A stretch of DNA of 14,154 nt, from contig JNEM01011750.1 of assembly GCA_000697335.1 (NCBI GenBank), forward strand, positions 1 to 14,154, in the 5' to 3' direction. This DNA comes from Conidiobolus incongruus B7586 (taxonomy: Eukaryota; Entomophthoromycota; Entomophthoromycetes; Entomophthorales; Conidiobolaceae). The notes under the pieces were generated by a model. That model saw nothing but the letters and a program-made list of their open reading frames with translations. It ran no database searches and was not told where the DNA came from. The position numbers and the translations under genes are program-made. Each line of letters begins with the position of its first letter. Positions within the stretch are counted from its first letter, which is position 1. Of the stretch, positions 1-10,294 are shown one piece after another.

Positions 1-2419
1 AATATATTTAAAATATTTTAATTTTAAGTTCAAATTTTAATAAAATTTATATTATATAGTTTTACTTAAAAAAATTAACATTATTTTAAAATAAGATTAT
101 AAATATTTAAAATATAAAAAAATCAAATATTATATATGAAAGTTAGATATAATTTATTAAATAATTGAATATTAATTAAAATTATCTTTATAATTATACT
201 CTTATTAATATACCACCTTTTGATATTAATTTCTCAAGATTTTAAGCTTGGTAAAAAATAAACAAATCATTATCAAGTTAAATAAACATATATTGGACTT
301 AAAATCATGTATAAAAGTTATTTCACCTTGTAGAGTAATTAAATTAAAAATAATATCTATAACACTAATTATTGGATTTAGTAATTTTTAATACAATTTA
401 ATTATTTTAAATTATAAAACTAAAAAAATATTATTAAACATTATTTCAAGTTTTTTTAAATATTTTATAGTTATACAAAATATTTAAAAATAGCTATATA
501 AATAAATATAATATCTTTATTTATGTAAATAATGATATTCTAAAATGTATATAAAAAAGGGTTATTATTGTATATATATTTATCATTATTTTAGTGAATT
601 AAATCATAAAAAAGAATTTAGATAAGTAATAAAATCAATTTTAGAGCGTATTAATTTAAACAATGGACATATTATAGCTGAAACTTGAAAAGCCTGCGAA
701 AAGGTTAATATACAAAATATCAATTAGTTTATTATTCTAAATCAAAACTATTAAAATATTTATATTAAGAAAAAATTTAATAAAATCATATATACATTTA
801 ATAGATAATAATCAAATTTATTAATTTTGTTTTGACAAGAAAGTTTGAAATTGATAATACAATGACAACATAGTATCTGAGATTCACTGGAATAAATAAT
901 ATATCTACGCTTGTATTCAACAAAAATGCTCTAAATATCACCAAAGATTTTTTTGTTTGTATTTTATGGTTTTAAGGGCAATTAGTTTATTATTTTAGGA
1001 TTATTACTATGGGGGAGACGGGAATTTTATCCATACTTATATTGTATATTGAAATTTAACAATTCCTATTGGCTAGTGTTTTTTGATTTCCATTTTCAGG
1101 TCCAAAAATTTCTGGTGGTGATCTAAAAGATAGAAATAATCTTGATGTAATGATTAACAATGAAAATTATAAATCGAATTTGATTATAATTATTAATGAT
1201 ATCATTATTTGTAAAATATTGGGGGGTATGAATTTTGAAATAAAAAAACTATTGAAATCATTCATTTAAAAGTATATTGATATTTTAATTAAAATTTTCG
1301 AAAATAGTCCATTGAAAATTGACATTGATACTGTATTTTTTATTTTTTTAATATTATAATTAATAATAAATATTAAACTCTTTATCTCTCAATATAATCA
1401 ATTAATTTGAACATTTATTATTTATTAGTTAATTTTATTATATTACAATTTTTTAATGATATCATAATAATTTATTATTTTGAAATATAATTATTCAATT
1501 TAGATTATAAAAATAAATTTAAAATAGTTTTTAATCATTTTGTTAATTTAATAATAATTAATAGCTCTTATAATGCAACTAAAATAAAATATATATTATT
1601 TTGAGTAAAAAATTCATTATATTATTAAAAATATTAAATTATATTACACAATCGATGAATATAGAGATTTTACAATATTATTAATTATCATTATAATGTG
1701 ATATTTGATTTTTAATTTCAAACCTTTATTATTTGATCAATTGTAATAATATTTAATTTATAAATTGAAGTTTTATAATTTTCAATTATTTAGAAAAATT
1801 AATTTTTAAAACTATTTGATATATTATATAAATTAAAATTTTATTTTTATATTATAATATCTATGCTTTCCTAAAATATTTCTCAATCAATTGTCATTTT
1901 ATTTTCAATTAACAATTAGACTAGTTCATATTCTTGTTGAATTATATTAAAATCAAATTATACCACGAATTAAATTGATATTAATGAGCTAAGACACATA
2001 GTTTGGATGCTGAATTATTCATCAGTTTTATTAAATATTTATATTTATTAACAATATTTTCTTAGAAATATAATAATATTAAAATTGAATTTTATTGTGC
2101 ATTATTTTAGCAGTCAAACAGAGATTGTTTATCCTTTGAAATTAATTGATGATTTTTTATTAGAGTTATTTTGAACTTTTATAGGTTGAATATTTTTGAT
2201 AAAAAAATATTTAATTTTAGAATAAGTCATCATATTTAATCAATAAAAACCTAATAAAAATAAATGATTTTTTATTTGCAAAATGTATTTGATAGCAAAC
2301 ATAAACAAAATTGTACAAGTGATCAATGATGATAAACTATTAACTGAAAATGTGTTGAACTCTATAAGATTGTCATTTGAATCTTCAGAAATTCAATAGT
2401 CTGTTAAATTCTTTTGATT
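1..2419. other. AT-rich intergenic region, no supported gene
   Basis: This stretch is dominated by A and T homopolymers and short TA runs with frequent stops in all frames. I find no conserved protein motif, no tRNA-like B box and no paired splice sites flanking coding sequence. One slightly GC-enriched island at about 890-1270 stands out and is treated separately. The last 150-200 bases lie immediately 3' of the minus-strand NUC1 copy A and should hold its 3' UTR; a minus-strand AATAAA is present at 2271-2276, too far from the stop for confident assignment. Confidence 0.6.
890..1270. other. GC-enriched island of unknown origin
   Basis: Compared with the surrounding DNA this island has several G-rich or mixed words, for example GGGGGAGACGGG near 1011-1022 and CTGGTGGTGATC near 1111-1122. 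A plus-strand frame is open from about 1086 to 1269 (roughly 60 codons) but has no upstream start, and its second half becomes simple Ile/Asn/Lys sequence expected from AT-rich DNA. I recognise no family in it. It may be a decayed gene or mobile-element remnant. Confidence 0.25.
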
Positions 2420-3500
2420 TTAGATGAACTTAATTAACATAGTTTGGCACTTAGCTATTTTACAGAGGTGGGGTAATTTCTTTACCTTGTCGGAACCATA
2501 CTCACTAAAGAAGATGGTACCAGCAGCCTTCTCAATAGCATCAACGGGCAAGACAAATCTTTCCAATGGGGTTTCTTTAGGAATTTCAGTATTAGGAAGG
2601 ACGAATCCTCCGAGACTGGGAGTACTACCATTCTTGGGAATGGCAAGGATTACTTTGAAAAAGTGAGTAGGAACGGCAATGTTGGGGGGATTGCCAACAA
2701 CTTCATATTGAACATACCACTTGTCAGGATTGGGAAACTTGGGATCTTTCTTGGGCAGATAAAGAGGTCCGGTGACAACATAAACATCTTTAAACTCAGC
2801 AGTCAATTTACGGCAGAAATCTTCAAAATAGGCCCAATATTCACGGTTGAAGCCAGCACCTACTTGGGGTGCCATGTTAGTGAGTAAAAACGTTTCATCC
2901 ATTGCTTCTTGCGAGAATTTGACATCGGCAGCTGGAACCATATGGCCACGGTCATATCCAGATTTGCTATAATCCTTTAATTTGGCACGGAATTTCTCGG
3001 GAACGGCTGGATCTTCTTTGAATTTAGAATTTTCGCGAGTGGCATTATTTGTGAGGCGTTCAACATTCAAACGCTCCAAAACCTAATTTATTAAAATTAG
3101 AGTTTCAGATAACTTAATATATTTCTAATATTTTTACCCAGTTAGGATTGCGAAGTTGTCTATTGTAAGAGGTAGCATATCCTTCTCTGGTAATTACGTC
3201 AGAAATGGTCACTATTAAAATTCATTAATTAATTTGATATTCAGCATTGATCAGTTTCGATTTTATTCTATCGAAAGCTGATTCAAAAATATAGTCAATA
3301 TTACCAGGTAAGCTAACACCCTCCCATTTGAGAGGGTTATTGGAAATAGAATCTTTAACAGTGGCATAATTTTGGTAAGCGCTATCGGGTCTAGAATGGA
3401 CTGTGACTGGGGAATCTTTATTTAAGCTCTTGTGGTACATGTGCATACCCAACATACCGAGAGAAGTTCCCCCAAGGAAAATCCCAGCCTTTGTTAGCAT
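2420..3500 (-). CDS. NUC1: NUC1/EndoG-type mitochondrial DNA/RNA non-specific endonuclease, copy A (3 exons)
   Basis: Spliced minus-strand gene: exon 1 3500-3305, intron 3304-3212 (93 bases), exon 2 3211-3138, intron 3137-3083 (55 bases), exon 3 3082-2420; 310 residues, close to yeast Nuc1 (329). The family cleaves DNA and RNA with a His-Mg mechanism, is associated with the mitochondrial inner membrane and acts in mitochondrial DNA maintenance and cell death. Seen: a hydrophobic, Gly-rich leader (about residues 4-22) like the Nuc1 membrane anchor; the CYNRQ-like SYNRQLRNPNW stretch in exon 2; the catalytic DRGH at 134-137 followed by PAAD; the metal-binding Asn in GFNR at about 169; PLYLPKKDP and GNPPNIAVPTHFFK. 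The intron phases (1 and 0) restore this conserved sequence exactly, so the apparent TTG start at 3079 is internal. Odd points: family HMAPAAD reads HMVPAAD here, and after KCQ the protein ends in only seven unrelated residues (TMLIKFI), whereas copy B has sixteen. The enzyme identity is firm; full activity is inferred. Confidence 0.93.
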
Positions 3501-3930
3501 ATTGGTAAAATTATATTATTACAAAAATTAATAAAAATAAACCTATTATTTTGAATTAATGACCATTTTATTATGTAATATTTTCAGGGGATCATCAATC
3601 TAATTTTGTAAACTCATTTAATTCTTATGATATTATGGGTTCGTCAATTAAATTTAAATTGATATATTAAAAAATTGAAATTTTGGAACTTGAAAAATAA
3701 AAATTATAGATTAGTCAATTCAACCTTTAAATAAATCTTATTTAATAACTAAAGTTATATTTTATAGCATTCAATATATATAAGGCTATTAAATCTAAAC
3801 TAAATTCAAACAGATCAGGATCATATTAATATTTTTCCCACACATTTTGCATACAATAAAGTAACAAGTCAATCATAAATGTATGTATTTGTACTTATGA
3901 AAAGGAATAAAAATAATAATTTAAATCTAA
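2450..3930 (-). repeat. Tandem duplication unit, copy A (NUC1 gene plus upstream region)
   Basis: This segment is homologous, in the same orientation, to about 5780-7250. Over the gene the offset is a constant 3330-3331 bases, so there are few indels. Similarity continues through exon 1 into upstream noncoding DNA (for example 3587-3655 against 6917-6986, and 3845-3911 against 7187-7249). The 3' flanks beyond the stop codons do not obviously align, so one edge of the duplicated unit is near the C-terminal codons. Confidence 0.8.
3501..3930 (-). promoter_or_regulatory. Upstream (promoter) region of NUC1 copy A with paralogue-conserved blocks
   Basis: Two noncoding blocks are shared with the region upstream of copy B. 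Block 1 is 3587-3655, containing ATTATGGG and GTCAATTAAA on the plus strand. Block 2 is 3845-3911, containing GCATACAATAAA and CTTATGAAAAGGAA. Drifting AT-rich DNA would be expected to lose such matches, so they are candidates for regulatory sites or a transcribed 5' leader. No recognisable TATA box or known factor site can be assigned. Confidence 0.45.
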
Positions 3931-5722
3931 TATTACCATATCATAAAATAGATCATACTTTAACTCTTATTTTTAATTAAAAAACTCTTAAATCTAAAGC
4001 AATAGCTATAAAACAACTAATTATTTCAAAAATAATTATATATGAGAATTGTATAAAAGTAATTTATATATAATTTTAAAAATATTCAAACAATAAAAAT
4101 AGACTATGCTAATATCTGAATTTTTATCTTTCAAAAGTCATTAGACATATTATGAAAATATATTTAATTTAATTTATTAAATGATGAATATATACCAAAA
4201 TTTTGATAAATTTTACTATTGTGTGATACTATGAAATTTACTTTGATATTAAATAAATTTAGCAACATATTAATGCTTACTTGGATTTTAATAAAGGGAG
4301 TAATATTACATTATAATGATATTTATAATTTTTGAAAATGATTTGATATTTTCATTCTTGCAAAAAATTAAATATTCAAAATTAATAAAGTTTTGTTATT
4401 GTTAATTAAATTTCACAGCATTATACTTTTATTTGAATTCATATATAAATTGAAATATATTTATATTATTATATTTTCTTTTAATCATTAATATATTCAA
4501 AATTATTTTTAAAAAAACTTATTCAGTAATTAGTAGACATTAAAAATAATGCAAAAATTAAAATTGGACTGTTTAAACAATTGACATAGTTTTAATTAAT
4601 TCTTAAATAACTTCAAACTACATGTAAATATCTCACATAATTTAAACTCGATTATATTTCAGCATACTATAAAGTCAGTATTACATATATTGTAATTCAA
4701 ATATATCTTTTTATAATATTATAATTTTTAAATTTTCTATCCAATAAGTGAGTATAAAATTATTAATTAATTATTCAATTCTTACATCTAATTTTAAAAC
4801 TACATGTTTTGGTTTGAAAATTAACAAATCAATTTAATTATGAAATTTAATTTGAAATAAAATATAACTTGATATAATTTCAAATTAATATTCATCTAAT
4901 TTGGAATTTCTTATAGATATATTAAAGCTTGTATTCGAAAAATACTTTGGAATGTCTGCAATTCATATCAATTTACTAAGAACTATATTCCAAATGATAA
5001 TTGTTATAAATCATGTTTTTATTCATGAGAATAATAATTTTGATTTTGATTTTATTGCATAATTTAAAGTAAGTGGTGATGATATAAATTCTAGCTAGAA
5101 CCTTATGTTATATAGCATATTCTAATTATTTTTAATAAAACCAAGGTCATTAAAATTTAGAAGATACTTTTGGTAATTAATAAATTGAAAAATAAACATT
5201 TAAATATTTTTAACAACAGATCATACATAAGGATTATTTTATTTTGCTAAAACTAAAATATTACACATTATTTAAATTTTTTGTTTTATAATATATTAAT
5301 ATCAGTTTCTTCATAATAACAAATGATGGATATAATCAAACTTGATTATATAGTAATCTTATTAAAGCTTAATTCTAATTTAAGAAATAATCGATGAACT
5401 AAAATATAATTTTTTATATGATATAAAAAAGTTTGAATATATAATTATATATTTATTAAATTTTGAAAACAAAAATATATATGAAATTAGTGTCATTCAA
5501 AAATAATCTAAAGGATTCAGATAATAGAGTTCTAATCTATCTAGTTAGAATATATTACTTGTATTATATCACTAAAAAATGTATAAAATTTATTTTAAAT
5601 TGTTAATTTCAATTAAAAAAGTGTAATTTTATATTAAAGATTGTAAAAATAATTAAAATAATAAACTTTTCATGTAATTTTTTATCTAAATTTTATAAAA
5701 CTATCATTCAGTTTTTAGAGGC
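3931..5722. other. AT-rich intergenic spacer between the NUC1 copies
   Basis: No frame carries recognisable coding sequence, no RNA gene is visible and no splice-bounded exon candidates appear. The part adjacent to 5723 should contain the 3' UTR of copy B; a minus-strand AATAAA lies at 5589-5594, about 130 bases past the stop, and is only a weak candidate signal. Confidence 0.55.
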
Positions 5723-6786
5723 TTATTCATCTGCGGAATCGATTTTTGCTTTAAAAGGATTGAACCCTTTGACCTGGCACTTGGTTGTCTTACAAAGGTG
5801 GGGTAATTTGGTGACCTTGTCGGAACCATACTCACTAAAGAAGATGGAACCGGCAGCTTTTTCAATTTGATCGACAGGTAAGATGAAATTCTCTAATGGT
5901 GTTTCGTTGGGGATTTCGGTATTGGGAAGGACAAATCCTCCGAGACTGGGAGTACTACCATTCTTGGGAATGGCAAGGATTACTTTGAAGAAGTTGGTAG
6001 GGACAGCAATGTTAGGAGGGTTGCCAATGACTTCATATTGAACATACCACTTGTCAGGATTGGGAAACTTGGGATCTTTCTTGGGCAGATAGAGAGGTCC
6101 AGAGACAACATAAACATCTTTAAACTCAGCAGTCAATTTACGGCAGAAATCTTCAAAATAGGCCCAGTATTGACGGTTGAAGCCAGCACCTACTTGGGGT
6201 GCCATGTTAGTGAGTAAAAACGTTTCATCCATTGCTTCTTGCGAGAATTTGACATCGGCAGCTGGAGCCATATGGCCACGGTCAAATCCAGATTTGCTAT
6301 AATCCTTTAATTTGGCACGGAATTGCTCGGGAACGGCTGGATCTTCTTTGAATTTAGAATTTTCACGAGTGGCATTATTTGTGAGGCGTTCAACATTCAA
6401 ACGCTCCAAAACCTAATTTATTAAAATTAGAGTTTCAGATAACTCAATATATTTCTAATATTTTTACCCAGTTAGGATTGCGAAGTTGTCTGTTGAAAGA
6501 AGTAATATAACCTTGTCTGGTAAGTACATCTGAAATGGTGACTATAAAAAGAATATTAATAAATTGAAAATTCAAAATAAATCGGTCACGATTTCATTTT
6601 ATCGAAAACTGATATAAATGAATAATGAATATTACCAGGTACTGTAACACCTTCCCATTTGAGAGGAGCATCGGGAGTAGAATCTCTACGAGCGAGATGA
6701 TGGTGGTCATAGATATCGGATCTACGGTGGATGGAGACTGGGGTGTGTTGATTCAAGTTCTTTTGGTACATATGCATACCCAGCAT
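5723..6786 (-). CDS. NUC1: NUC1/EndoG-type endonuclease, copy B (3 exons; N-terminal leader cut off by a stop at codon 2)
   Basis: Exon 1 ends at 6636, intron 6635-6542 (94 bases), exon 2 6541-6468, intron 6467-6413 (55 bases), exon 3 6412-5723. The splice phases match copy A. By alignment the ancestral start is ATG at 6831-6829, and exon 1 counted from there is 196 bases in both copies, but here the next codon is TAA (6828-6826) where copy A has CTA. The first usable in-frame ATG is at 6786 (MLGMHMY), giving about 304 residues and losing the 15-residue hydrophobic leader. The catalytic core is intact: DRGH followed by MAPAAD as in the family, the GFNR metal-binding Asn, PLYLPKKDP and AVPTNFFK. 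The tail after KCQ is sixteen residues (ending DSADE). Expected activity is the same cleavage of DNA and RNA, but import into mitochondria is doubtful, so it may be a relocated paralogue or an early pseudogene. The TAA could also be a sequencing error. The enzyme family is certain; functional status is not. Confidence 0.85.
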
Positions 6787-7250
6787 ACCAATAGAAGTCC
6801 CTGCCAGGAAAATTCCGACCTTTGATTACATATTAGTGATATTGTAATATAACAAAAATTGACAAAATAAATATATTATATTTAATTAATTAATATTCAA
6901 AATTGAATATGATGCTGGAATATATCAATCACATATATTTCATAACTGATTTAATATCCAAATTATTATGAGTTTATCAATTAAAATACACCAACCAGAA
7001 GTTAAGATATTAAAAAAATAATATAAAAATTATCAAGAATTACCTGCATGAACCACTTAATACTATATCTTTCTTGATATATAGAGTTATCCTTCATAGC
7101 TAACTAAAAATAATAGAATAATACTGAATCTGAATCAATTTCAATTAGACCGACGCCAACTCAACTTTTATACTTCGTTCAATTTATTTTACATACAATA
7201 AAATAAATCCATTAATCACTGATTCACATTCTTATGAAAAAGGAAAAACT
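5780..7250 (-). repeat. Tandem duplication unit, copy B (NUC1 gene plus upstream region)
   Basis: Partner of the unit at about 2450-3930. Identity is uneven: very high from about 6031 to 6490, clearly lower in the last third of exon 3, in exon 1 and in intron 1. The central high-identity tract includes intron 2, which differs from its partner at one position only. Confidence 0.8.
6832..7250 (-). promoter_or_regulatory. Upstream (promoter) region of NUC1 copy B
   Basis: It keeps blocks resembling the copy A upstream region: 6917-6986 (ATATCAATC, GATTTAAT, ATTATGAG, ATCAATTAAAA on the plus strand) and 7187-7249 (TTTTACATACAATAAAATAA and CTTATGAAAAAGGAA). The spacing between blocks is nearly the same as in copy A. 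These shared noncoding words are the best evidence for a retained promoter or leader, although the start codon region itself has been altered. Confidence 0.45.
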
Positions 7251-8383
7251 TTAGTATCTTAATTATACTAAATTTAGTAATATTTAAACCTCAAAGTATT
7301 TATATTAACCAATAAAAATTAATCTTTGACTGGGATAAATTTTCAAAATATCTAAAATAAATTTAACACAATGAATCACCACAATTTTAAACTATTAACG
7401 TTAAATAATCAGAATAAAATACTTAAATTAAAATTATAATAATTTGACAAATTTTTGAGAACTTTATCCACTCACATAATTTTGTATTTATTTTTTCGAA
7501 TCGAATGATTATTATCACATTAATATGGATGGAGTGAAAATTTTAGTCAATTAAAAAAATTATTTTTTAAATCTTAAGATTTTTAATTATTGATAAATTA
7601 GAATTCTTGATTATAATTAATGAATATTAATTAATAAATGTATTAGATAAAAAAACATAAATAAGATTAATTTAAACTGTAAATTTTATACAAAAATTTA
7701 ATAGCTAAAAAAAAATTCTTAATTAATAATATCATTAATTATGTCAATTAAGAATCGCCTAATATTTTGTTGCTTGACAATTATACTGAATATTAGAGAT
7801 AAATTATTAATATATAAGTTATAATATCAGGTATAAATTCAGAAATGAGAATTTGAGAAATTAAAAATGATAATTTTGGATGAATTACCTCAAATTAAAT
7901 TATCGACCAGTAAAAAATACCAATTAAGAACCCAGATTTAGGAATTTGGAATTAGCTCTATAGGATTATTCCCAATTTAATAACTTATACAAGCTCTCGA
8001 ATATCAGGTTATTAACTATATATCACCCCACAATAATATTTTTAAATAATGAAATAAGAACATTCATCAAGTGATAGCTGCCCGCATACTATGATATACT
8101 AATGTATTATAAAATCTATCACACTATAATAACTAATTATCAAAAGATTTTGAATTAATAAAGTTACAATATCACGGGTTATTATCCGCTATTAAGAGGT
8201 TTAATCCACTAGGAATCAAATGAGAACTCGGAATGATAGATGGATAAGATTTAAAATTATGGTCTAATAATTTATTCTATTAAAAAATAAAAATAGATTT
8301 ATATTCTTGGGATTAATTTTAATAGATTCTGAATCATTGATTAAAATAATATTGGAATTTGGAAAGATTGAGTAGGAATGAGT
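7251..8383. other. Intergenic region between NMD3 and NUC1 copy B, with NMD3 3' UTR
   Basis: No gene is supported. Just downstream of the NMD3 stop a minus-strand AATAAA (8271-8276) lies about 108 bases past the stop and is a plausible polyadenylation signal. From about 7900 to 8260 the DNA is somewhat less AT-rich, with words such as CTGCCCGCATAC (about 8089-8100) and a small CGGGTTATTATCCG hairpin (about 8176-8189); no frame there stays open usefully. Confidence 0.5.
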
Positions 8384-10294
8384 TTACTCTTCAGCTAACT
8401 GATTGAACCCATATACGGGTTGAGAAGTTTGTTCATTGTTGTAATCGTCTTGATCATCGGCACCGTCGTCCAATGTCAAATCGTCCAATAATTCTTCCAA
8501 CTTGATTTCTGGGAAATCATCGTCTTCGTCATCGAACTCATCGTCATCATCGCCAGGTTGCTGGGTGTCATCAGTTTCCATTTGGTCAGGTTGAGCATTG
8601 TGCTTAACATCCTTGAAGAGATTGATACTGGATCTGAGTTCCAAATCTTCTTCGATATCGCGTAAGAAGATTTCGTAATCAGTTTCCATTTTTTCCATAT
8701 CAGCTTTGCGCATTTGCAATTGGTCGGCATCCTTGGCGAGAGATTTGAGCTTCCATTGGCGATGCTTAGACTTCTTGCGACGGTTGGAGTAGCTCTTCTT
8801 GATGAGAACTACACTGGGGATATCGTATTCATTGAGTTCGTCAAAGTTGGAGTCGTTAATGTTGGCAGTAGACAAGTCATAACTAAACAATTTAAATGAA
8901 TGCGATAAACTTGGAAAAAAGTGTTGAAATTATTACCCATAGGCATAGTCACCGAATTTTAAGATACCTCCTAAGTGGGAACGAGTAATGAATGTAGTGT
9001 CATTTTTACCATAGTCTGAAATTCTAGCGACTTGAATATCGGCCAAGACATACTAAAGAAAAGAGTTAAATAATGACTTGGATTTTGGATATAGATTATA
9101 TTACCTTGCCACGAACAGGACCCAAAGGTTCAACATCTAAAACGACGAATTCAACCAATTTTTCATGGGCAGCAATAGACTTGAAAGGAGCGCGGAAATA
9201 TTTTTCATTAGTAAGCTCACCAGCTAAAACAAATTGTGAATTAAAGCAAATATCATTAATTTAGTCTTATTTACTATTCAAAGTGTTGAAATCAATGAGT
9301 TGAATGGAGTTGCTGACTCTGGAACAAACTGCAAGTGTACTAATTTAAATTAATTAATTTCATAATTAGAAAGTAGTTGCAATATAAAAATACCTCATAT
9401 TACTCAAAGATCTGGCTATAGATTTGGGCATACAGACTAAATCATCCTAAAAATCATCAATAACCAATATTGATAAAAATATAAAAAAGGATGCTGATTA
9501 CCTTACAAATGGGGATAATTTCAACGGAGTAGGTGAATTTGTAGTTGGAAGCACCAGAATGAGTGTCTTGAGAGACTAATTGTTCGGAAGTCTTAATCCT
9601 AACGGGTACGACAGATGACAAGAATTCACACATCTTGATAGCATGACCTCTGGAAACATAGTAGAAATCGATACCGTCCTTAGCTTCTTTGATATTAGTG
9701 GTATCGCGGTGAGCGTTATGCTTAAGGATCAATTGTTCCAAATACAAGAAAGTACGCTTGTGATTGACTTTTTGACGAACTTGAACTGAAGCTTTCCAGG
9801 TGTTTTGAGCCATAATCTTAGCACAATCATCACATTGTTGATAACTGACGACGAATTCAACTTCGAAAGTTTGTTGCAAAATGGTAGAAGCAAATACTTC
9901 TTTTTGGACTGTAACTTTAATTTTAATTCTCTTGGAGTGAGGTTCTGTCCAAATGAAAGATGCATCAATTAACCTCACTTTGGATAAACCCTTCAATTTT
10001 TTAAGACATAATCCAAGCAATTCTTTACTCTCTAAGGCATAGAGAACCCAGTGGTTAGGAGGTTGTAAATAACGCTCACAGTTTTTACAATAGTGAAGAG
10101 TTGATTGCTTGGGAATCCCTTCGGTAATATCAACCTCATTGCGGATACAGTTCACGCACATATTGGCAGGATTTGGTGGGATTGGAGTACCACAAGAACA
10201 ACATAAGCTAAATAATAATTAATATCAAGTTATTTTCCATTAAATATAATTCTACTTACATAACTTGTTCAGTATGAATAGGAACGTAATTCAT
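8384..10294 (-). CDS. NMD3: Nmd3, nuclear export adaptor of the 60S ribosomal subunit (7 exons)
   Basis: Exons: 10294-10260, 10207-9502, 9446-9394, 9339-9275, 9223-9105, 9052-8937, 8882-8384. The six introns are 51-55 bases each with GTAAxx or GTATTT donors and AG acceptors. The total of 1593 bases gives 530 residues, close to yeast Nmd3 (518). Nmd3 binds late pre-60S particles in the nucleus, recruits the exportin Crm1 and is released in the cytoplasm. Seen: zinc-binding CxxC pairs in the N-terminal domain (CCSC at 14-17, CVNC at 29-32, CKNC at 52-55, CDDC at 137-140); the signature LIDASFIWTEPHS near 92-104; VRQKVNHKRTFLYLEQL around 155-171; a RAP-like middle domain through exons 3-6 including VEFVVLDVE and RSHLGGI; a basic NLS-like run (KK..NRRKKSK, 393-404); an acidic stretch (about 476-487); and a leucine-rich NES (IKLEELLDDLTL, 491-502). 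The start at 10294 is the only ATG giving the conserved first exon, MNYVPIHTEQVI. No odd features; a highly confident orthologue. Confidence 0.97.

Noticed and set aside
2424-2887. Two plus-strand open frames opposite NUC1 copy A
   Set aside because: They lie antisense to strongly conserved nuclease exon sequence, show no family motif and are explained as shadows of the real gene.
3079-3082. A separate nuclease gene starting at the TTG of exon 3
   Set aside because: Splicing exon 2 to exon 3 at GG|GT...AG|GT restores the NPNW-VLERL sequence of the Nuc1 family, so this is an internal position, not a start. The same holds for copy B.
6826-6828. A reassigned genetic code with TAA read as glutamine
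   Set aside because: All conserved NMD3 and NUC1 exons lack in-frame TAA or TAG, use CAA and CAG for Gln, and end at TAA at the expected lengths, so a lone TAA at codon 2 of copy B is better seen as a real stop.
8476-8899. Alternative frames on both strands over the last NMD3 exon
   Set aside because: The minus-strand frame shift product is Met/Ser-rich and unlike any known protein, and the true Nmd3 frame with NLS and NES covers the same bases.
9073-9264. Plus-strand 63-residue frame
   Set aside because: It is antisense to NMD3 exon 5 and its flanking introns, which encode the conserved VEFVVLDVE region.
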